Below are positions 32,459 to 41,557 of a DNA stretch of 64,000 nucleotides, in pieces. The number at the start of each line of letters is the position of its first letter. The stretch's first letter is position 1. Under the pieces are notes generated by a model. The model did no database searches, had not been told where the DNA came from, and saw only the letters and a list, made by a program, of their open reading frames with translations. The DNA comes from Stutzerimonas kunmingensis (lineage in GTDB: Bacteria; Pseudomonadota; Gammaproteobacteria; Pseudomonadales; Pseudomonadaceae): NCBI RefSeq assembly GCF_900114065.1, contig NZ_FORS01000003.1:186001-250000 (forward strand). The letters run 5' to 3'. A program made the position numbers and the translations under genes.

Positions 32459-34381
32459 ATGATGCGCGCCTTACTGCTGATGCTCGCCTGCCTGACGTTG
32501 CTGCCCTGGACCGGCAACGCGATGGCGGCTGAGCCATCGCCGGTGCTGCAGACGAGGGGGGCGGCGACGCTGCAGGTTGGCGCAGTGGAATACCTGCTGG
32601 GCAGGCCGGACGCGGATTTCACCCAGATCGCCGTAGCGGATCTGCCCTGGCAGCGGCTGAACAAACCCAACCTTGGCAAACAGCGCGACGGTGCCTGGCT
32701 GCGCCTCCGGCTGCATAACACCGGCGACGCCGCGAAGCGCTGGTACCTGCTGCTGAAATGGCCGGTGCTCGACCGCGTCGCGGTGCGCCTGTATTACCCG
32801 GACAGCGACCGCTGGGGTCAATCCATGCTGGCCGGGGATGCCGTGGCACTGAGCAGCCGACCGCTGGCCGACCATCACTTCGTCTATCCACTCGAGCTGC
32901 CGGCGGGCGAGCGAGCGGTGGTCTATCTGCAGCTGCAGGCCAGGGAAACCCTCGCCCTGCCGCTGGAGCTGATCGACGAAAAGCAGCTGATCGAGGGCAA
33001 GCTTCGCGACGTCACGCTGGTCAGCCTGTTCTTCGGCGGCATCCTGGTGATCGTGCTGTACAACTGCAGCCTGCTGATCTTCACCCGCGACGGCAGCTAC
33101 TTCCTCTACGTGCTTTACCTGCTCAGCGCGGTGTTCTACGTGCTGACCATTACCGGCTTCGGCCAGCTCTACCTCTGGCCGGAAATCCCCGAGCTGTCGG
33201 CACGCTTCTACGGCCTTTCCGCGGCGCTGTGCTTCTTCACGCCGATGCTGTTCGCCCTGCGCTTTCTCGGCATACGCCGCTATGGCGGCTGGGTCTGGGC
33301 GGTGTCCATCAGCCTGACCGGCTACTGGGGCGTGGCGGTGCTCATGCTGCTGCTGGCACCGACCCTGGCGCGCTATCTGTTCATGGACAGCGTCGCGCTG
33401 CTGCATTGCGTCGTGACCATGGCCGTGACGCTCAACCTGTGGATGCGCGGCAATCCGTCCGCGCGGTTGTTCAGCATCGCCTGGAGCACCTTGCTCGGCT
33501 TCACCGTGGTCAACCTGCTGGCGCTCAACGGCACCTTGCCACTCAATGCCTGGACGCTGAATGGCCAGCTGATCGGCATGTTCGCCGAGTTCGTGCTGCT
33601 ATCCATGGCGCTGGCCGAGCGCTTCAACGTCGAGCGCAACCGGCGCATCGCCGCGCAGCAACTGGCATTGCACGCCTCGGAATCGCTGGCCGAGGAGCGC
33701 GCACTCCGTTTGCAGGCCAAGCAGGAGGCGTTGGATCTGCAACTGCGCGCCAACGAGGTGCTCGAAGCGCGGGTGTACGAACGCACCCGTGCGCTGGAAG
33801 AAGTCCGCCACGGCCTGGAAGCCGCCAATGCCGAACTGATGCGCTTGAGCACCACCGATTCGCTGACCCAGCTGGCCAACCGCCGGCGTTTCGATCGTCT
33901 GCTGGACGAGGAAATCCGCCGCGCGCGGCGCGCCGGCAGCCCACTATCGGTGTTGCTCGCCGATATCGATCACTTCAAGCGGGTCAACGACAGCTACGGC
34001 CACCCCTTCGGTGACGAGTGCCTGCGCCAGGTCGCGGCAGTGCTCGCCGCCCACTGCCAGCGCGCCGGCGACGTCGCGGCGCGCTATGGCGGTGAGGAGT
34101 TCGTCGTCCTGCTGCCGGGGCTCGACGCCGAACAGGCCGTCGCCCTGGCGGAATCGATCCGCTGCACGATCGCGCACCTGCAGCTGCAGCATGGCGAACA
34201 GCCGGTGGCGCTGACCATCAGCCTTGGCGTCGCCACGCTGACCCCCTCGCTCGTCGCGCCGGCCGATCTGCTGGCGGCGGCGGATGCGGCGCTCTATCAG
34301 GCCAAGAACGCTGGTCGCGACCAGGTGGCTCTGGCCGCTGAGGTCAATGCTGGCGAGCAGACTCCGGCCCTCAACGCTTGA
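32459..34381 (+). CDS. 7TMR-DISM diguanylate cyclase, first copy
   Basis: Membrane receptor making c-di-GMP, 640 residues. Signal peptide ending NAMAA, a periplasmic 7TMR-DISMED2 beta-sandwich domain (about 30-175, with GAWLRLRLHN and RWYLLLKWPVLDRV), seven membrane helices (about 180-390), a coiled coil, then a GGDEF domain with DSLTQLANRRRFD, GGEEF at about 544-548 and the I-site RAGD five residues before it. The start is ATG 32459 or 32462; an in-frame ATG at 32402 would place a charged stretch before the signal peptide. No ligand is evident. Confidence 0.92.
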   Translation: MMRALLLMLACLTLLPWTGNAMAAEPSPVLQTRGAATLQVGAVEYLLGRPDADFTQIAVADLPWQRLNKPNLGKQRDGAWLRLRLHNTGDAAKRWYLLLKWPVLDRVAVRLYYPDSDRWGQSMLAGDAVALSSRPLADHHFVYPLELPAGERAVVYLQLQARETLALPLELIDEKQLIEGKLRDVTLVSLFFGGILVIVLYNCSLLIFTRDGSYFLYVLYLLSAVFYVLTITGFGQLYLWPEIPELSARFYGLSAALCFFTPMLFALRFLGIRRYGGWVWAVSISLTGYWGVAVLMLLLAPTLARYLFMDSVALLHCVVTMAVTLNLWMRGNPSARLFSIAWSTLLGFTVVNLLALNGTLPLNAWTLNGQLIGMFAEFVLLSMALAERFNVERNRRIAAQQLALHASESLAEERALRLQAKQEALDLQLRANEVLEARVYERTRALEEVRHGLEAANAELMRLSTTDSLTQLANRRRFDRLLDEEIRRARRAGSPLSVLLADIDHFKRVNDSYGHPFGDECLRQVAAVLAAHCQRAGDVAARYGGEEFVVLLPGLDAEQAVALAESIRCTIAHLQLQHGEQPVALTISLGVATLTPSLVAPADLLAAADAALYQAKNAGRDQVALAAEVNAGEQTPALNA

Positions 34382-34589
34382 GCGGTATGAAACGGTCCTG
34401 CGCGAGGTGCGCGCGGCTCGCTGGCATGCCCTGAAAAAGGGATCGCCCGCTGCGCGCCTAAATACAAAAAGTTACATACAATGATCCGCTTCAGGCTCCG
34501 GTCGCCCGGCGGGGCCGCGCCGATACCACCACGCCCTTCCGAAGCGTTTCCGGCTCGATTCCGGCGGCGCTACCGGCCATGAGAAATCG

Positions 34590-36509
34590 ATGCCGTTCAA
34601 TGCACTGCTGATCCTGTGCTTCATGCTTCTGCTTGGTGCTGCGCCGGGCCGGGCTGTGGCCGAAGACAGCCTGATGATCGAAAGCCGGCACGCTCCCGGG
34701 CTGCAGGTTGGCCAACCGGAGTACGCGCTTGGCCGGCTGGAGTCTGGCTTCGACCAGGCACGCAGCGACGACCGGGGTTGGCAGCCGCTGCAGGTACCCA
34801 ATCTGCTCCGCCAGCCAGCAGGCGCATGGCTACGATTCCCGGTGCACAACCTCCAGGCAAATGCCAGCAGCTGGTATCTGTTGCTCAAGTGGCCCGTGCT
34901 CGACCGCGTTACGCTGCGCGTCTACTACCCGCGGCAGGACCGATGGGGTGAGCCCATGGTCGCTGGCGATACGCTGGCGGTCAGTCAGCGGCCGGTGGTC
35001 GATCACAACCTGGTCTTCCCGCTGAACCTGCAGCCCGGCGAGCAGGCGGTGGTCTATCTGCAGCTGGAGGCCAGCGAGCTGATGGTGCTGCCGCTGGAGC
35101 TGGTCGACGAGACGAGCTTCATCGAGGGCAAGGTGCTCGATACGGCGCTGTTCAGCCTGTTCTTCGGCGGCATGATCGTCATCGTGCTGTACAACCTGAG
35201 CCTGCTGATTTTCACCCGCGACCTCAGCTATCTGCTGTACGTGCTGTATCTGCTCAGCGCAATGTTCTACGTCGGCACCATGAGCGGCTTCGGCCAGCTG
35301 GTGTTGTGGCCCGGCGCACCGCCGTTCTCGGCGCGCTTCTACACGCTGTCGGCAACCCTGTGCTTCCTTACTCCGCTGCTTTTCGTCGTACGCTTTCTGC
35401 AGGTTCGCCAGTACGGCGGCTGGGTCTGGCACATCACCTGGGTGCTGGGCTGCTACTGGATCACGGTGGTGTTGGCGGTGCTGCTGGTTCCGGAGCATGC
35501 ACACTGGCTGTTCATGGAATACGTGGCGCTGCCCTACTGCCTGATCAGCCTGGCGGTGACGCTCACGTTGTGGGCCCGCGGCAACGTATCGGCGCGGCTG
35601 TTCAGCATCGCCTGGATAACGCTGCTGGGTTTCACCGTCATTCACCTCCTGGCGCTGTGGGGCTACATGCCACTCAATCGGCTGACGCTGCATGGCCAGC
35701 TGATAGGCATGTTCATCGAGTTCGTGCTGCTATCGATGGCGCTTGCCGAACGGATCAACCTGGAGCGCGATCAACGCATCGCCGCCCAGCAGCTGGCGCT
35801 GGAGACCTCGCGCAGCCTGGCCGACGAACGCGAGCAGCACCTGCAGGCCAAGCAACAGGCACTGCAGATCCAACAGCGTGCCAATGAAGAGCTGGAAACG
35901 CGCGTAGTGGCGCGCACCAAGGCGCTCGAGGAAGTCCGTCACGGTCTCGAGCTGGCGAATGCCGAGCTGCTCAGACTGAGCTCCACCGATCCGCTGACGC
36001 ACCTCGCCAATCGCCGCCAGTTCGATCAGCTACTCGAAGACGAGGTCCGTCGCGGACGCCGCAACGGCACGCCGTTGACGGTCCTGCTGGGCGACATCGA
36101 TCACTTCAAGCGAGTCAACGACAGCTACGGCCATCCGTTCGGCGACGAGTGCCTGCGCCGGGTCGCGGCGGTACTCCAGCAGCATTGCCAGCGAGCCGGT
36201 GATCTCGCGGCGCGTTACGGTGGTGAGGAGTTCGTCATCACGCTGCCGGCAACCGGCGGGCCGCAGGCGGTGCTGCTGGCCGAGCGGATGCGGCAGGATG
36301 TCGAGCGGCTTGAGCTCGACTGCGACGGTGAGCGCGTCAGCCTGACCATCAGCTTTGGCGTGGCTACGCTCGATCCGCAAGCCGCGGCGTCGCCGCTGGA
36401 GTTGCTCAGTGCAGCAGACCGTGCGCTCTATGAGGCCAAGCGCAGCGGGCGCAACTGCGTGGTCGAGGCCGCCGACCTCGGGCCGGATGGCGCGACCGTG
36501 TTTGCCTGA
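34590..36509 (+). CDS. 7TMR-DISM diguanylate cyclase, second copy
   Basis: A 639-residue tandem paralogue of the preceding gene with identical domain order: signal peptide (MPFNALLILCFMLLLG...AVAE), 7TMR-DISMED2 domain, seven helices, coiled coil and GGDEF. GGEEF is again at about 544-548 with RAGD as I-site, so it should be active and feedback-inhibited. The periplasmic domains diverge more than the cyclase domains, suggesting different signals. A weak -10 (TACAAT at 34477-34482) lies in the 208-base gap upstream, so it may have its own promoter. It ends 14 bases before convergent tctE. Confidence 0.92.
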   Translation: MPFNALLILCFMLLLGAAPGRAVAEDSLMIESRHAPGLQVGQPEYALGRLESGFDQARSDDRGWQPLQVPNLLRQPAGAWLRFPVHNLQANASSWYLLLKWPVLDRVTLRVYYPRQDRWGEPMVAGDTLAVSQRPVVDHNLVFPLNLQPGEQAVVYLQLEASELMVLPLELVDETSFIEGKVLDTALFSLFFGGMIVIVLYNLSLLIFTRDLSYLLYVLYLLSAMFYVGTMSGFGQLVLWPGAPPFSARFYTLSATLCFLTPLLFVVRFLQVRQYGGWVWHITWVLGCYWITVVLAVLLVPEHAHWLFMEYVALPYCLISLAVTLTLWARGNVSARLFSIAWITLLGFTVIHLLALWGYMPLNRLTLHGQLIGMFIEFVLLSMALAERINLERDQRIAAQQLALETSRSLADEREQHLQAKQQALQIQQRANEELETRVVARTKALEEVRHGLELANAELLRLSSTDPLTHLANRRQFDQLLEDEVRRGRRNGTPLTVLLGDIDHFKRVNDSYGHPFGDECLRRVAAVLQQHCQRAGDLAARYGGEEFVITLPATGGPQAVLLAERMRQDVERLELDCDGERVSLTISFGVATLDPQAAASPLELLSAADRALYEAKRSGRNCVVEAADLGPDGATVFA

Positions 36510-36523
36510 GGCGCGGCCGCCCC

Positions 36524-37924
36524 TCAGCTCTCGGCCGGTACGAAACGCACCCGCACCAGCAGGCCGCCGAGAGCGCCCTGATCCAGGCTGATCTCGGCGC
36601 GATGGGCGCGGACGATTTCGCCGACGATGGCCAGCCCGAGGCCGGCACCATGGCCGCCGGTGTCGCGGCGGTAGAAGCGCGCGAAGACGCGATCGCGCTC
36701 GGCGGCCGGAATACCCGGGCCGTCGTCCTCCACCTCCAGCACGGCGCCGTCGAGCACCCGCAGCACCACGTTGCCGCCGTCGCCGGTATGCGCCAGCGCG
36801 TTGTCCAGCAGGTTGCTCAGCAGTTCGCTGATCAGCGTCGGCTCGCCGTCGATCCATACCGGTGCCTCGGCCTCCAGCGCCAGGGCGACGCCGCGCTTGT
36901 GCGCCAGCGCGGCCATCGCCAGGCCCAGCTCGCGGGCCAGCTGCGACAGGTCCAGGCGCTGCGCGCCGCCTTCGGCGATGGATTGCGCGCCGCTTTCGAT
37001 GCGCGCCAGCGAGAGCAACTGGTTGGCCAGGTGGATGACCTTGTCGGTGCTCTGTCCGGCGTCTTCCAGGGTGCTGCGCCAGACCGCCGGTTCGGCTTCG
37101 CGCAGGCCCAGCTCGATCCGCGCCTTGAGCGCTGCCAGCGGCGTGCGCAGTTCGTGGGAGGCATCGGCGATGAAGCGCGCCTGGCGTTCGAACTGCCCGC
37201 GCAGGCGCTCGGTGAATCCGTTGAGCGCCGCCACCAGCGGCCTCAGCTCGCGTTGCACGCTGATCAGCGGCAGCGGCCGCAGGTCATCCGGTGCGCGCTC
37301 CTGCACCGCTTCGCTGAGCTGCCCCAGCGGTCGCAGCGCGGCACTGACCGCCAGCCACACCAGCACCAGCGCGGCGATCGCCAGCAGGCCGACGCGCCAC
37401 AGGGTGTCGGTCAGCAGACCGCGCGCCATGCGCTCGCGGGCGCCGAGGGTCTCGGCCACGCGGATCTCGGCGATGCCGTTGACCTCCGGCTCGCTGACCG
37501 GCTGCAGCAGGCTGACCAGGCGCACGCCCTGGCCCTGGAACTCGCCGTCGTAGAAGCGCGCCAGCGCCGGGTAGTCGTCGGTGCGCGGGACGTCGGCAGC
37601 GGGCGCCGGCAGGTTCTCGTAGCCGCTGACCAGGCGCCCCTGGATGTCCAGCACCCCGTAGTAGATGCGCCCGGCGCTGTCGTAGGCAAAGGTGTCCAGC
37701 GCCACGTAGGGCACGTTGGCGCGCAGCACGCCTTCATGGGTGACCAGGCCATCGGCGATGGCCCGGGCCGAGGCGAGCAGGGTGCGGTCGTAGGCGGTAT
37801 CGGCGGCGGCGCGGCCGTTCCAGTAGGCGCTCAGGCCGCCGAACAGCAACAGCAGTGCGAGCAGGATCGCCAGCCGCCGCAGCAGCCGCGCGCGCAGGCT
37901 GCCGGCGAGCGCTTCCTCAGCCAT
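36524..37924 (-). CDS. tctE: Sensor histidine kinase TctE
   Basis: Inner-membrane kinase, 466 residues, likely sensing tricarboxylates. Two N-terminal membrane helices (about 14-32 and 165-190) flank a periplasmic domain; HAMP follows, then HisKA with DASHELRTPLAALKAR (His about 255) and HATPase with NLLDNALAHTGDGG and GAGLGLAIVGEIVRAH. The start overlaps the end of tctD by eight bases. The system is adjacent and divergent to opdH-tctCBA, the arrangement known in P. aeruginosa. Confidence 0.9.
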   Translation of the reverse strand: MAEEALAGSLRARLLRRLAILLALLLLFGGLSAYWNGRAAADTAYDRTLLASARAIADGLVTHEGVLRANVPYVALDTFAYDSAGRIYYGVLDIQGRLVSGYENLPAPAADVPRTDDYPALARFYDGEFQGQGVRLVSLLQPVSEPEVNGIAEIRVAETLGARERMARGLLTDTLWRVGLLAIAALVLVWLAVSAALRPLGQLSEAVQERAPDDLRPLPLISVQRELRPLVAALNGFTERLRGQFERQARFIADASHELRTPLAALKARIELGLREAEPAVWRSTLEDAGQSTDKVIHLANQLLSLARIESGAQSIAEGGAQRLDLSQLARELGLAMAALAHKRGVALALEAEAPVWIDGEPTLISELLSNLLDNALAHTGDGGNVVLRVLDGAVLEVEDDGPGIPAAERDRVFARFYRRDTGGHGAGLGLAIVGEIVRAHRAEISLDQGALGGLLVRVRFVPAES

Positions 37925-38588
37925 CGAGCGCCTCGAGCAGGTAGCCGAGGCCGCGGAAGGTGACGATGCGCACCGGCTGGCCCTCGAGCTTCTTGCGCAG
38001 ACGGTGGATGTAGATCTCGATGGCGTCGGCGCTGGCGTCCTCGTCCAGGCCGAATACCTGGGCTGCCAGCTGATCCTTGCTCATCACCCGACCGGGGCGG
38101 GCGATCAGCGCTTCCAGCACGCCCTGCTCGCGGGAGGTCAGCGTCAGTGGCTCGTCGGCCAGGCTGAAGCGCCGCGCATCCAGATCGTAGACCAGCGCGC
38201 CGCAACGCTGCTGGCGTTCGCCGCCGCCGACGCTGCGCCGCAGCAGCGCCTTGACCCGTGCTTCCAGCTCGGACAGTTCGAACGGCTTGGCCAGGTAGTC
38301 GTCGGCGCCGAGGTTGAGCCCATGCACGCGATCACTGACCTCGCCGCGCGCGGTGAGCATCAGCACCGGCAGCGTCTTGCCGCGCTCGCGCAGGCGCGCC
38401 AGCACCTGAAAGCCGTCGAGCCTTGGCAGGCCGACGTCGAGGATCGCCAGCGCGTAGTCCTCGCTGGCCAGCGCCAGGTCGGCGGCGACGCCATCGTGCA
38501 GCAGGTCCACGGTCCAGCCGGCGGCGCGCATTGCCTGCGCCACGCTTTCGGCCAGCTGGGGGTGGTCCTCGACCAGAAGAATTCGCAT
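37917..38588 (-). CDS. tctD: OmpR-family response regulator TctD
   Basis: DNA-binding response regulator, 223 residues: receiver MRILLVEDHPQLAESV with phospho-Asp in LAILDVGLPRLDGF (about 51), and a winged helix with TSREQGVLEALIARPG and DAIEIYIHRLRKKLEG. I chose ATG 38588; the open frame continues upstream to 38732 but into the divergent regulatory region. It should activate or repress opdH-tctCBA by binding the palindrome in the intergenic region. Confidence 0.92.
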   Translation of the reverse strand: MRILLVEDHPQLAESVAQAMRAAGWTVDLLHDGVAADLALASEDYALAILDVGLPRLDGFQVLARLRERGKTLPVLMLTARGEVSDRVHGLNLGADDYLAKPFELSELEARVKALLRRSVGGGERQQRCGALVYDLDARRFSLADEPLTLTSREQGVLEALIARPGRVMSKDQLAAQVFGLDEDASADAIEIYIHRLRKKLEGQPVRIVTFRGLGYLLEALDG

Positions 38589-38634
38589 TGCCTGTCCTCT
38601 GCGATGGCGACGGAGCGCCAGTGTAGCGGCAGAA

Positions 38635-38679
38635 CTTTCACGCCGCTGCTGGCTTTCAGCGCTGAAAGGCTGGCGAAAG
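38635..38679. promoter_or_regulatory. Candidate TctD operator between tctD and opdH
   Basis: A 16-bp perfect palindrome CTTTCAGCGCTGAAAG (38653-38668) is flanked by CTTTCA (38635-38640) and GAAAG (38675-38679). It lies in the 181-base divergent region, 47 bases from the tctD start and about 100 from opdH. Further down, GGTGG-CTCGAA-CCACC (38704-38719) forms another small inverted repeat. Confidence 0.5.
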
Positions 38680-38769
38680 CTTGACCGCCTAGGATCGCTC
38701 GCAGGTGGCTCGAACCACCACGCGCGGCGCATGCGCCGTCACAACAAAAACAATAGTGGAGATACCCCG

Positions 38770-40032
38770 ATGCTGACTGCCGTCAGACGCTCACCCGCTC
38801 CTGCCCGTCTCGCTTTGGCCGTTGCCGTCGCCTCGCTGGCACCCATGGCCCAGGCCGCATTCATCGAAGACAGCAGCGCAACCCTGCAAACCCACAACAT
38901 CTACCTGAACCGCGATTTCCGCGAAGGCAGCGGCCAGTCCAAGCGTGAAGAATGGACCCAGGGCTTCATCCTCGACGTCCAGTCGGGCTTCACCGAAGGC
39001 ACCGTCGGCGTCGGCCTCGATGCCCTGGGCATGCTCGGCGTCAAGCTGGATTCCGGTGGCGGCCGCGCTGGCACCGACCTGCTGCCGGTGCACGACGATG
39101 GCAGCACGCCGGACGAGTTCAGCCGCCTGGGTCTGACCGCCAAGGCCAAGATCGGCGAGACCGAACTGCGCTATGGCTCGCACATTCCGGAGACGCCGGT
39201 AGTCAAGGCCAGCGACAGCCGCACGCTGCCGCAGGTGTTCGAGGGCGCTACCGTCACCTCCACCGATATCGACGGCCTGACCCTGACCGGCGGCCGCCTG
39301 GACAAGGTGATCGACCGCTCCTCGACCAACTCCCAGGACCTGCAGCTGAACAACAAGAACGGCCGCTTCGCCAGCGCCGCCGAGGCCGACCACCTGACCT
39401 TCGCCGGTGCCGAATACGCCTTCAACGAGAACCTCACCGGGCGCTACTACTACGGCGAGCTGGATGACGTGTACCGCCAGCACTTCTTCGGCCTGCTGGC
39501 GAACAAGCCGCTGAGCGACAACTCCGCGCTGAGTGCGGACCTGCGCGTGATGCTCAGCGACGACACCGGCGCGGCGAATGCCGGCAAGATCGATAACCAG
39601 GCCTGGAACGGCATGCTCGGCTACAGCCTGGGCGGGCACAAGGTCAGTGTCGGCTACCAGCAGATGCGCGGCGATACCGGCTACGCCTACATCGACGGCG
39701 GTGATCCGTTCCTGGTCAACTTCGTGCAGATCAACGACTTCGCCAATGCCGACGAGCGCTCCTGGCAGGCGCGTTACGACTACAACTTCGCCGCCATGGG
39801 CATCCCCGGGCTGACCTTCCTGACCCGCTACATCTCCGGCGACAACGCCGAGTACAGCGGCGGCAACAACGGCAGCGAGTGGGAACGCGATTTCGAGTTC
39901 AAGTACGTGGTGCAGAGCGGCCCGCTGAAGAACGTCGCGCTGCGCTGGCGCAACGCGATGTACCGCTCCGACTTCGCCCGCGACGCCGACGAGAACCGTC
40001 TGATCGTCAGCTACAGCCTGCCGATCTGGTAA
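38770..40032 (+). CDS. opdH: OprD-family outer-membrane porin, OpdH-like
   Basis: Outer-membrane 18-strand substrate-specific porin, 420 residues. Signal peptide ends MAQA, followed by AFIEDSSATLQTHNIYLNRDFREG, the typical OprD/OccK start; alternating strand patterns such as AGAEYAFNENLTGRYYYGEL and a C-terminal aromatic end LIVSYSLPIW. Position before tctC and beside tctDE identifies it with OpdH, the tricarboxylate (cis-aconitate) porin of P. aeruginosa. ATG 38770 is preferred; upstream in-frame codons to 38731 precede the signal peptide. Confidence 0.9.
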   Translation: MLTAVRRSPAPARLALAVAVASLAPMAQAAFIEDSSATLQTHNIYLNRDFREGSGQSKREEWTQGFILDVQSGFTEGTVGVGLDALGMLGVKLDSGGGRAGTDLLPVHDDGSTPDEFSRLGLTAKAKIGETELRYGSHIPETPVVKASDSRTLPQVFEGATVTSTDIDGLTLTGGRLDKVIDRSSTNSQDLQLNNKNGRFASAAEADHLTFAGAEYAFNENLTGRYYYGELDDVYRQHFFGLLANKPLSDNSALSADLRVMLSDDTGAANAGKIDNQAWNGMLGYSLGGHKVSVGYQQMRGDTGYAYIDGGDPFLVNFVQINDFANADERSWQARYDYNFAAMGIPGLTFLTRYISGDNAEYSGGNNGSEWERDFEFKYVVQSGPLKNVALRWRNAMYRSDFARDADENRLIVSYSLPIW

Positions 40033-40059
40033 ACAGAACAAGAACGCGAGGACTACCCG

Positions 40060-41034
40060 ATGAAAACCAGACTCAGCCGTTTCGCCCTGCTGTCGTCCTG
40101 CCTGCTGCTCTCGAGCCAGCTGCTGGCCGAACCCAAGCGCCCCGAGTGCATCGCCCCGGCCAAGCCCGGCGGCGGTTTCGACCTGACCTGCAAGCTGGCC
40201 CAGAGCGGCCTGAAGGACAGCGGCCTGCTCGAAGCACCGATGCGTGTCACCTACATGCCCGGCGGCGTCGGCGCGGTGGCCTACAACGCGGTGGTCGCCC
40301 AGCGTGCGGCGGAAGCCGGCACCATCACCGCCTTCTCCAGTGGCTCGCTGCTCAACCTCGCCCAGGGCAAGTTCGGCCGCTACGACGAGAGCGCCGTGCG
40401 CTGGCTCGCCGCGGTCGGCACTGATTACGGCGCCATTTCGGTACGTGCCGACGCGCCGTACAAGAACCTCGACGAGCTGATTGCTGCGGTGAAGAAAGAC
40501 CCGGGCAGCGTGGTATTCGGCGCCGGCGCCACCATCGGCGGCCAGGACTGGATGCAGACCGCGCTGATCGCCCGCGCTGCCGGTGTCGATCCGAAGAAGC
40601 TGCGCTACGTCGCCTTCGAGGGCGGCGGCGAAACGCTCACCGCCATGCTCGGCGGCCATGTGCAGGTCACTTCCAGCGGCCTCGGCGAAGTCACCCCGCA
40701 GCTCGACGCCGGCAAGATCCGCATCCTCGCCGTGCTCTCCGACGAGCGTCTGCCGGGCAAGCTGGCCGACATCCCTACTGCCAGGGAACAGGGCTACGAC
40801 ATCAGCTGGCCGGTGATCCGCGGCTTCTACATGGGGCCGGAAGTGCCTGACGAGGACTTCAACTGGTGGAAGACCCAGTTCGACACCCTGCTCGCCGACG
40901 AAGACTTCGCCAAGCTGCGCGAACAGCGCGACCTGTTCCCGCTGTCGATGACCGGCGATGAGCTGGAAGCCTTCGTCAAGAAGCAGGTGCAGGACTACAA
41001 GGCGCTGGCCGGCGAGTTCGGCCTGGTCAAGTAA
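40060..41034 (+). CDS. tctC: Tripartite tricarboxylate transporter binding protein TctC
   Basis: Periplasmic binding protein, 324 residues; signal peptide ends LLAE and the mature start is PKRPECIAPAKPGGGFDLTCKL, carrying the P-GGG-D loop of TTT proteins. VTYMPGGVGAVAYN and GAGATIGGQDWMQTAL are further ligand-loop motifs. The Cys pair (ECIAP and TCKL) is likely to form a disulfide. It follows opdH by 27 bases and precedes two hairpins and tctB. Confidence 0.95.
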   Translation: MKTRLSRFALLSSCLLLSSQLLAEPKRPECIAPAKPGGGFDLTCKLAQSGLKDSGLLEAPMRVTYMPGGVGAVAYNAVVAQRAAEAGTITAFSSGSLLNLAQGKFGRYDESAVRWLAAVGTDYGAISVRADAPYKNLDELIAAVKKDPGSVVFGAGATIGGQDWMQTALIARAAGVDPKKLRYVAFEGGGETLTAMLGGHVQVTSSGLGEVTPQLDAGKIRILAVLSDERLPGKLADIPTAREQGYDISWPVIRGFYMGPEVPDEDFNWWKTQFDTLLADEDFAKLREQRDLFPLSMTGDELEAFVKKQVQDYKALAGEFGLVK

Positions 41035-41042
41035 CGCGAACC

Positions 41043-41088
41043 GGCCCGCGTTCGCGGGCCGCACGGTCGACCCGGCAGCTGCCGGGTC
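41043..41088 (+). other. Two tandem hairpins between tctC and tctB
   Basis: GGCCCGCG/CGCGGGCC around TT (41043-41060) and a perfect 20-bp palindrome of GACCCGGCAG and its complement (41069-41088). No T run follows. They probably stabilise the upstream mRNA and lower read-through into the permease genes. Confidence 0.6.
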
Positions 41089-41112
41089 GCCGAATCCCTG
41101 AGGTATCCCGTC

Positions 41113-41556
41113 ATGTACGTACGTGTCTTCGCCGCGGCGTGGCTGCTCGCCTGCGCCGGCCTCGCCCTGCTCGCCTGGGGCTTCGAGGCGCCCTTTGCCT
41201 ACGACCCGGTCGGGCCGCGCGCCTACCCGCTGCTGCTGCTGTTGCTGATGGCGTGTGGTGCGGCGTGGCTGCTGTTCAAGCCGCACGGTGAGCCGACGCC
41301 GGCGTTCGATCGGCCCAAGGCGCAGCGCGCCGTGCTGTGCGTGCTGGCCCTGCTGGCCTACGCGCTGCTGTTCGAAACCCTGGGTTTCGTCATCAGCACC
41401 GCCCTGGCCGGTTTCGCCCTCGGTCTGCTGTTCAACGGTCGCCTGTGGCCCAGCGTGATCAGCGGTGCGCTGCTTGGCGTGCTGCTCTACGGGCTGTTCG
41501 ATTACCTGCTGGACGTGCCGCTGCCGCTTGGCCTGCTGCGTCTGCTGGAGAGCTGA
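41113..41556 (+). CDS. tctB: Tripartite tricarboxylate transporter small permease TctB
   Basis: A 147-residue membrane protein with four hydrophobic helices; ALLFETLGFVISTALAGFAL and the C-terminal LYGLFDYLLDVPLPLGLL are typical TctB. It starts after a GAGG-containing site and ends one base before the tctA ATG (TGA, then A, then ATG). Confidence 0.93.
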   Translation: MYVRVFAAAWLLACAGLALLAWGFEAPFAYDPVGPRAYPLLLLLLMACGAAWLLFKPHGEPTPAFDRPKAQRAVLCVLALLAYALLFETLGFVISTALAGFALGLLFNGRLWPSVISGALLGVLLYGLFDYLLDVPLPLGLLRLLES

Positions 41557-41557
41557 A

